From Deltaproteobacteria bacterium (GTDB taxonomy: Bacteria > Desulfobacterota > Desulfarculia > Adiutricales > Adiutricaceae), in contig JAISCZ010000011.1 in NCBI GenBank assembly GCA_031265205.1, forward strand, positions 1-44,211: a DNA stretch of 44,211 bases. Reading direction: 5' to 3'. Below are positions 43,482-44,211 of the stretch, piece after piece (the first letter of the stretch is position 1; the number at the start of each line of letters is the position of its first letter). A program made the translations under genes and the position numbers. The notes under the pieces were generated by a model. That model did no database searches, had not been told where the DNA came from, and saw only the letters and a list, made by a program, of their open reading frames with translations.

Positions 43482-43985
43482 TGCCCCGAGATATCGATTG
43501 TTTATCGGGTTAGTCTAAGCTTCAAGGCGCAATCCAACCAGCAGGGCGCAGGCGGCGCAGCCTCCCTGGCGAACCAGTAGTCCTTGACGTAGGGGTTAAA
43601 AAGTCAGGCGTGGAGCGTGATTAACTCGAAAAAAAACTGGCGCTCAGAGTTGCCGGGCGACCGTTTAGGCGCCGCCTAGCGCTACTATATGATGAATCCG
43701 CATGCGCGTTGACCATGCTGGTTTACGGAACGCGGGGATGAACCCGCGTCACCAAAGGGGTCTCGGTCCTTAAGCCTGACTGATTTTATTTGAGTAAATT
43801 AAGCGGGGAAAAGAAAGGGGAACTGGCCATGGCGCGAGACGAGATAACGGGATGTGGCAACAGTAACCAAAAAAATTTCAGTATTGAAGAAATATGCGGG
43901 CGCCGCATAAAGGATTGCTGGAAGGAAAGTTGAATCGCAGTGAGGAAACAGCTACAATAAGCGCCAGCCCCAAAGGAGACCCAGC
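43482..43985. other. Junction region before the rhuM-like gene
   Basis: No intact gene is seen. A 7-bp hairpin ACGCGGG / CCCGCGT lies near 43729-43748. A 34-codon ORF (43829-43933, MARDEITGCGN start) has a purine-rich leader but no recognisable similarity. Composition drops in GC toward the right end, suggesting a junction between chromosomal and acquired DNA. Confidence 0.35.
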
Positions 43986-44211
43986 ATGACCGCAAACCTG
44001 CGCGCCAGCCAGTTCCTCATTTATCAGACCGAAGATGGCCAGACCAAGATAGATGTTCGCTTTGAGGATGAGTCGGTCTGGCTTACCCAGCGGATGATGG
44101 TGGAACTCTTTCAAACCACTCAACAAAACGTTAGTCTTCATATTTCAAATATTTATGAGGAAGGTGAATTGACCCCGGAGGCAACTCACAAGGAATACTT
44201 GTTAGTTCGCC
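43986..44211 (+). CDS. RhuM-family protein, N-terminal part (cut by window end)
   Basis: The frame starts at an ATG preceded by AAAGGAGA and runs open to the window edge (75 codons). The product begins MTANLRASQFLIYQTEDGQ. It continues KIDVRFEDESVWLTQRMM, VELFQTTQQNVSLHISNIYEEGEL and HKEYLLVR. This is the typical beginning of RhuM proteins (virulence RhuM family), common in genomic islands and next to restriction or mobile genes. The family usually has about 330 residues, so most of it lies outside. Its role is unknown. Confidence 0.85.
   Translation, partial: MTANLRASQFLIYQTEDGQTKIDVRFEDESVWLTQRMMVELFQTTQQNVSLHISNIYEEGELTPEATHKEYLLVR

Noticed and set aside
43500..43600. Minus-strand tail reading NPYVKDYWFAR and QGGCAACALLVGLRLEA
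   Set aside because: It is read only by changing frame, is under 40 residues and has no upstream continuation; it may be a gene remnant but cannot be supported as a feature.
43690..43790. tRNA-like stretch with a hairpin ACGCGGG/CCCGCGT and a nearby ACCA on the minus strand
   Set aside because: No acceptor stem, D-arm or anticodon arm can be paired at the right distances. The hairpin loop does not match the TTCRANY T-loop consensus.

Overview
The window looks like a fragment of a GC-rich Gram-negative chromosome carrying AT-richer islands. TolQ/TolR/TolA, a TolC-type outer-membrane lipoprotein, an M48 lipoprotein protease and a CcdA/thioredoxin pair all point to a two-membrane proteobacterium. 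The style is compatible with a deltaproteobacterial (Desulfobacterota-like) lineage, but no rRNA or other decisive marker is present, so this placement is tentative. Coding density is low for a bacterium. At least two genes are visibly broken, and several GC-rich gaps of 0.5-2 kb show no convincing gene, so gene decay appears to be under way.

Layout. (1) 1-654: left edge with a 49-bp tandem repeat, a possible structured RNA and a solitary transposon-like terminus. (2) 655-12237, minus strand: a compact six-gene phage-defence operon of the BREX type 4 kind. In transcription order it holds an unknown first gene with a triplicated 45-bp palindromic repeat, then brxP (PAPS-reductase-like + ferredoxin + DUF4007-like), brxC, pglZ, a short brxL and a 66-residue CxxC protein. 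Its base composition is clearly lower in GC than the flank to the right. (3) 12245-13156: three 139-bp MITE-like elements sharing terminal inverted repeats; two have clear target duplications. The first abuts the operon's 5' end and may carry its promoter. (4) 13157-25145: GC-rich chromosome with tsaE, ccdA + thioredoxin, M48 protease, TolC, PhzF-like, a SprT-like protein, a hypothetical gene and a metallo-beta-lactamase-fold pseudogene. (5) 25333-35859: an OafA-type acyltransferase, a long empty stretch, an SF2 helicase, and a minus-strand cluster tolQ-tolR-tolA-hyuA-ybjN. (6) 35860-44211: an accessory, AT/GC-mosaic region with a DDE transposase, a secreted orphan, an AAA/ABC-type ATPase, a flavodoxin, a MerR regulator with a textbook 19-bp-spacer operator, a truncated formylglycine-generating-enzyme-like fragment and the start of a RhuM-family gene.

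How the parts relate. The BREX genes overlap or nearly touch and should act as one defence unit. In place of the usual PglX methyltransferase, this operon has a PAPS-reductase-type protein, which implies different chemistry for marking or sensing DNA. CcdA and the periplasmic thioredoxin form a reductant relay across the inner membrane. TolQ-TolR-TolA form an envelope energy-transducing complex. The most noteworthy material is the BREX-4 operon with its fused BrxP and palindromic leader repeats, and the MITE cluster at its promoter edge.
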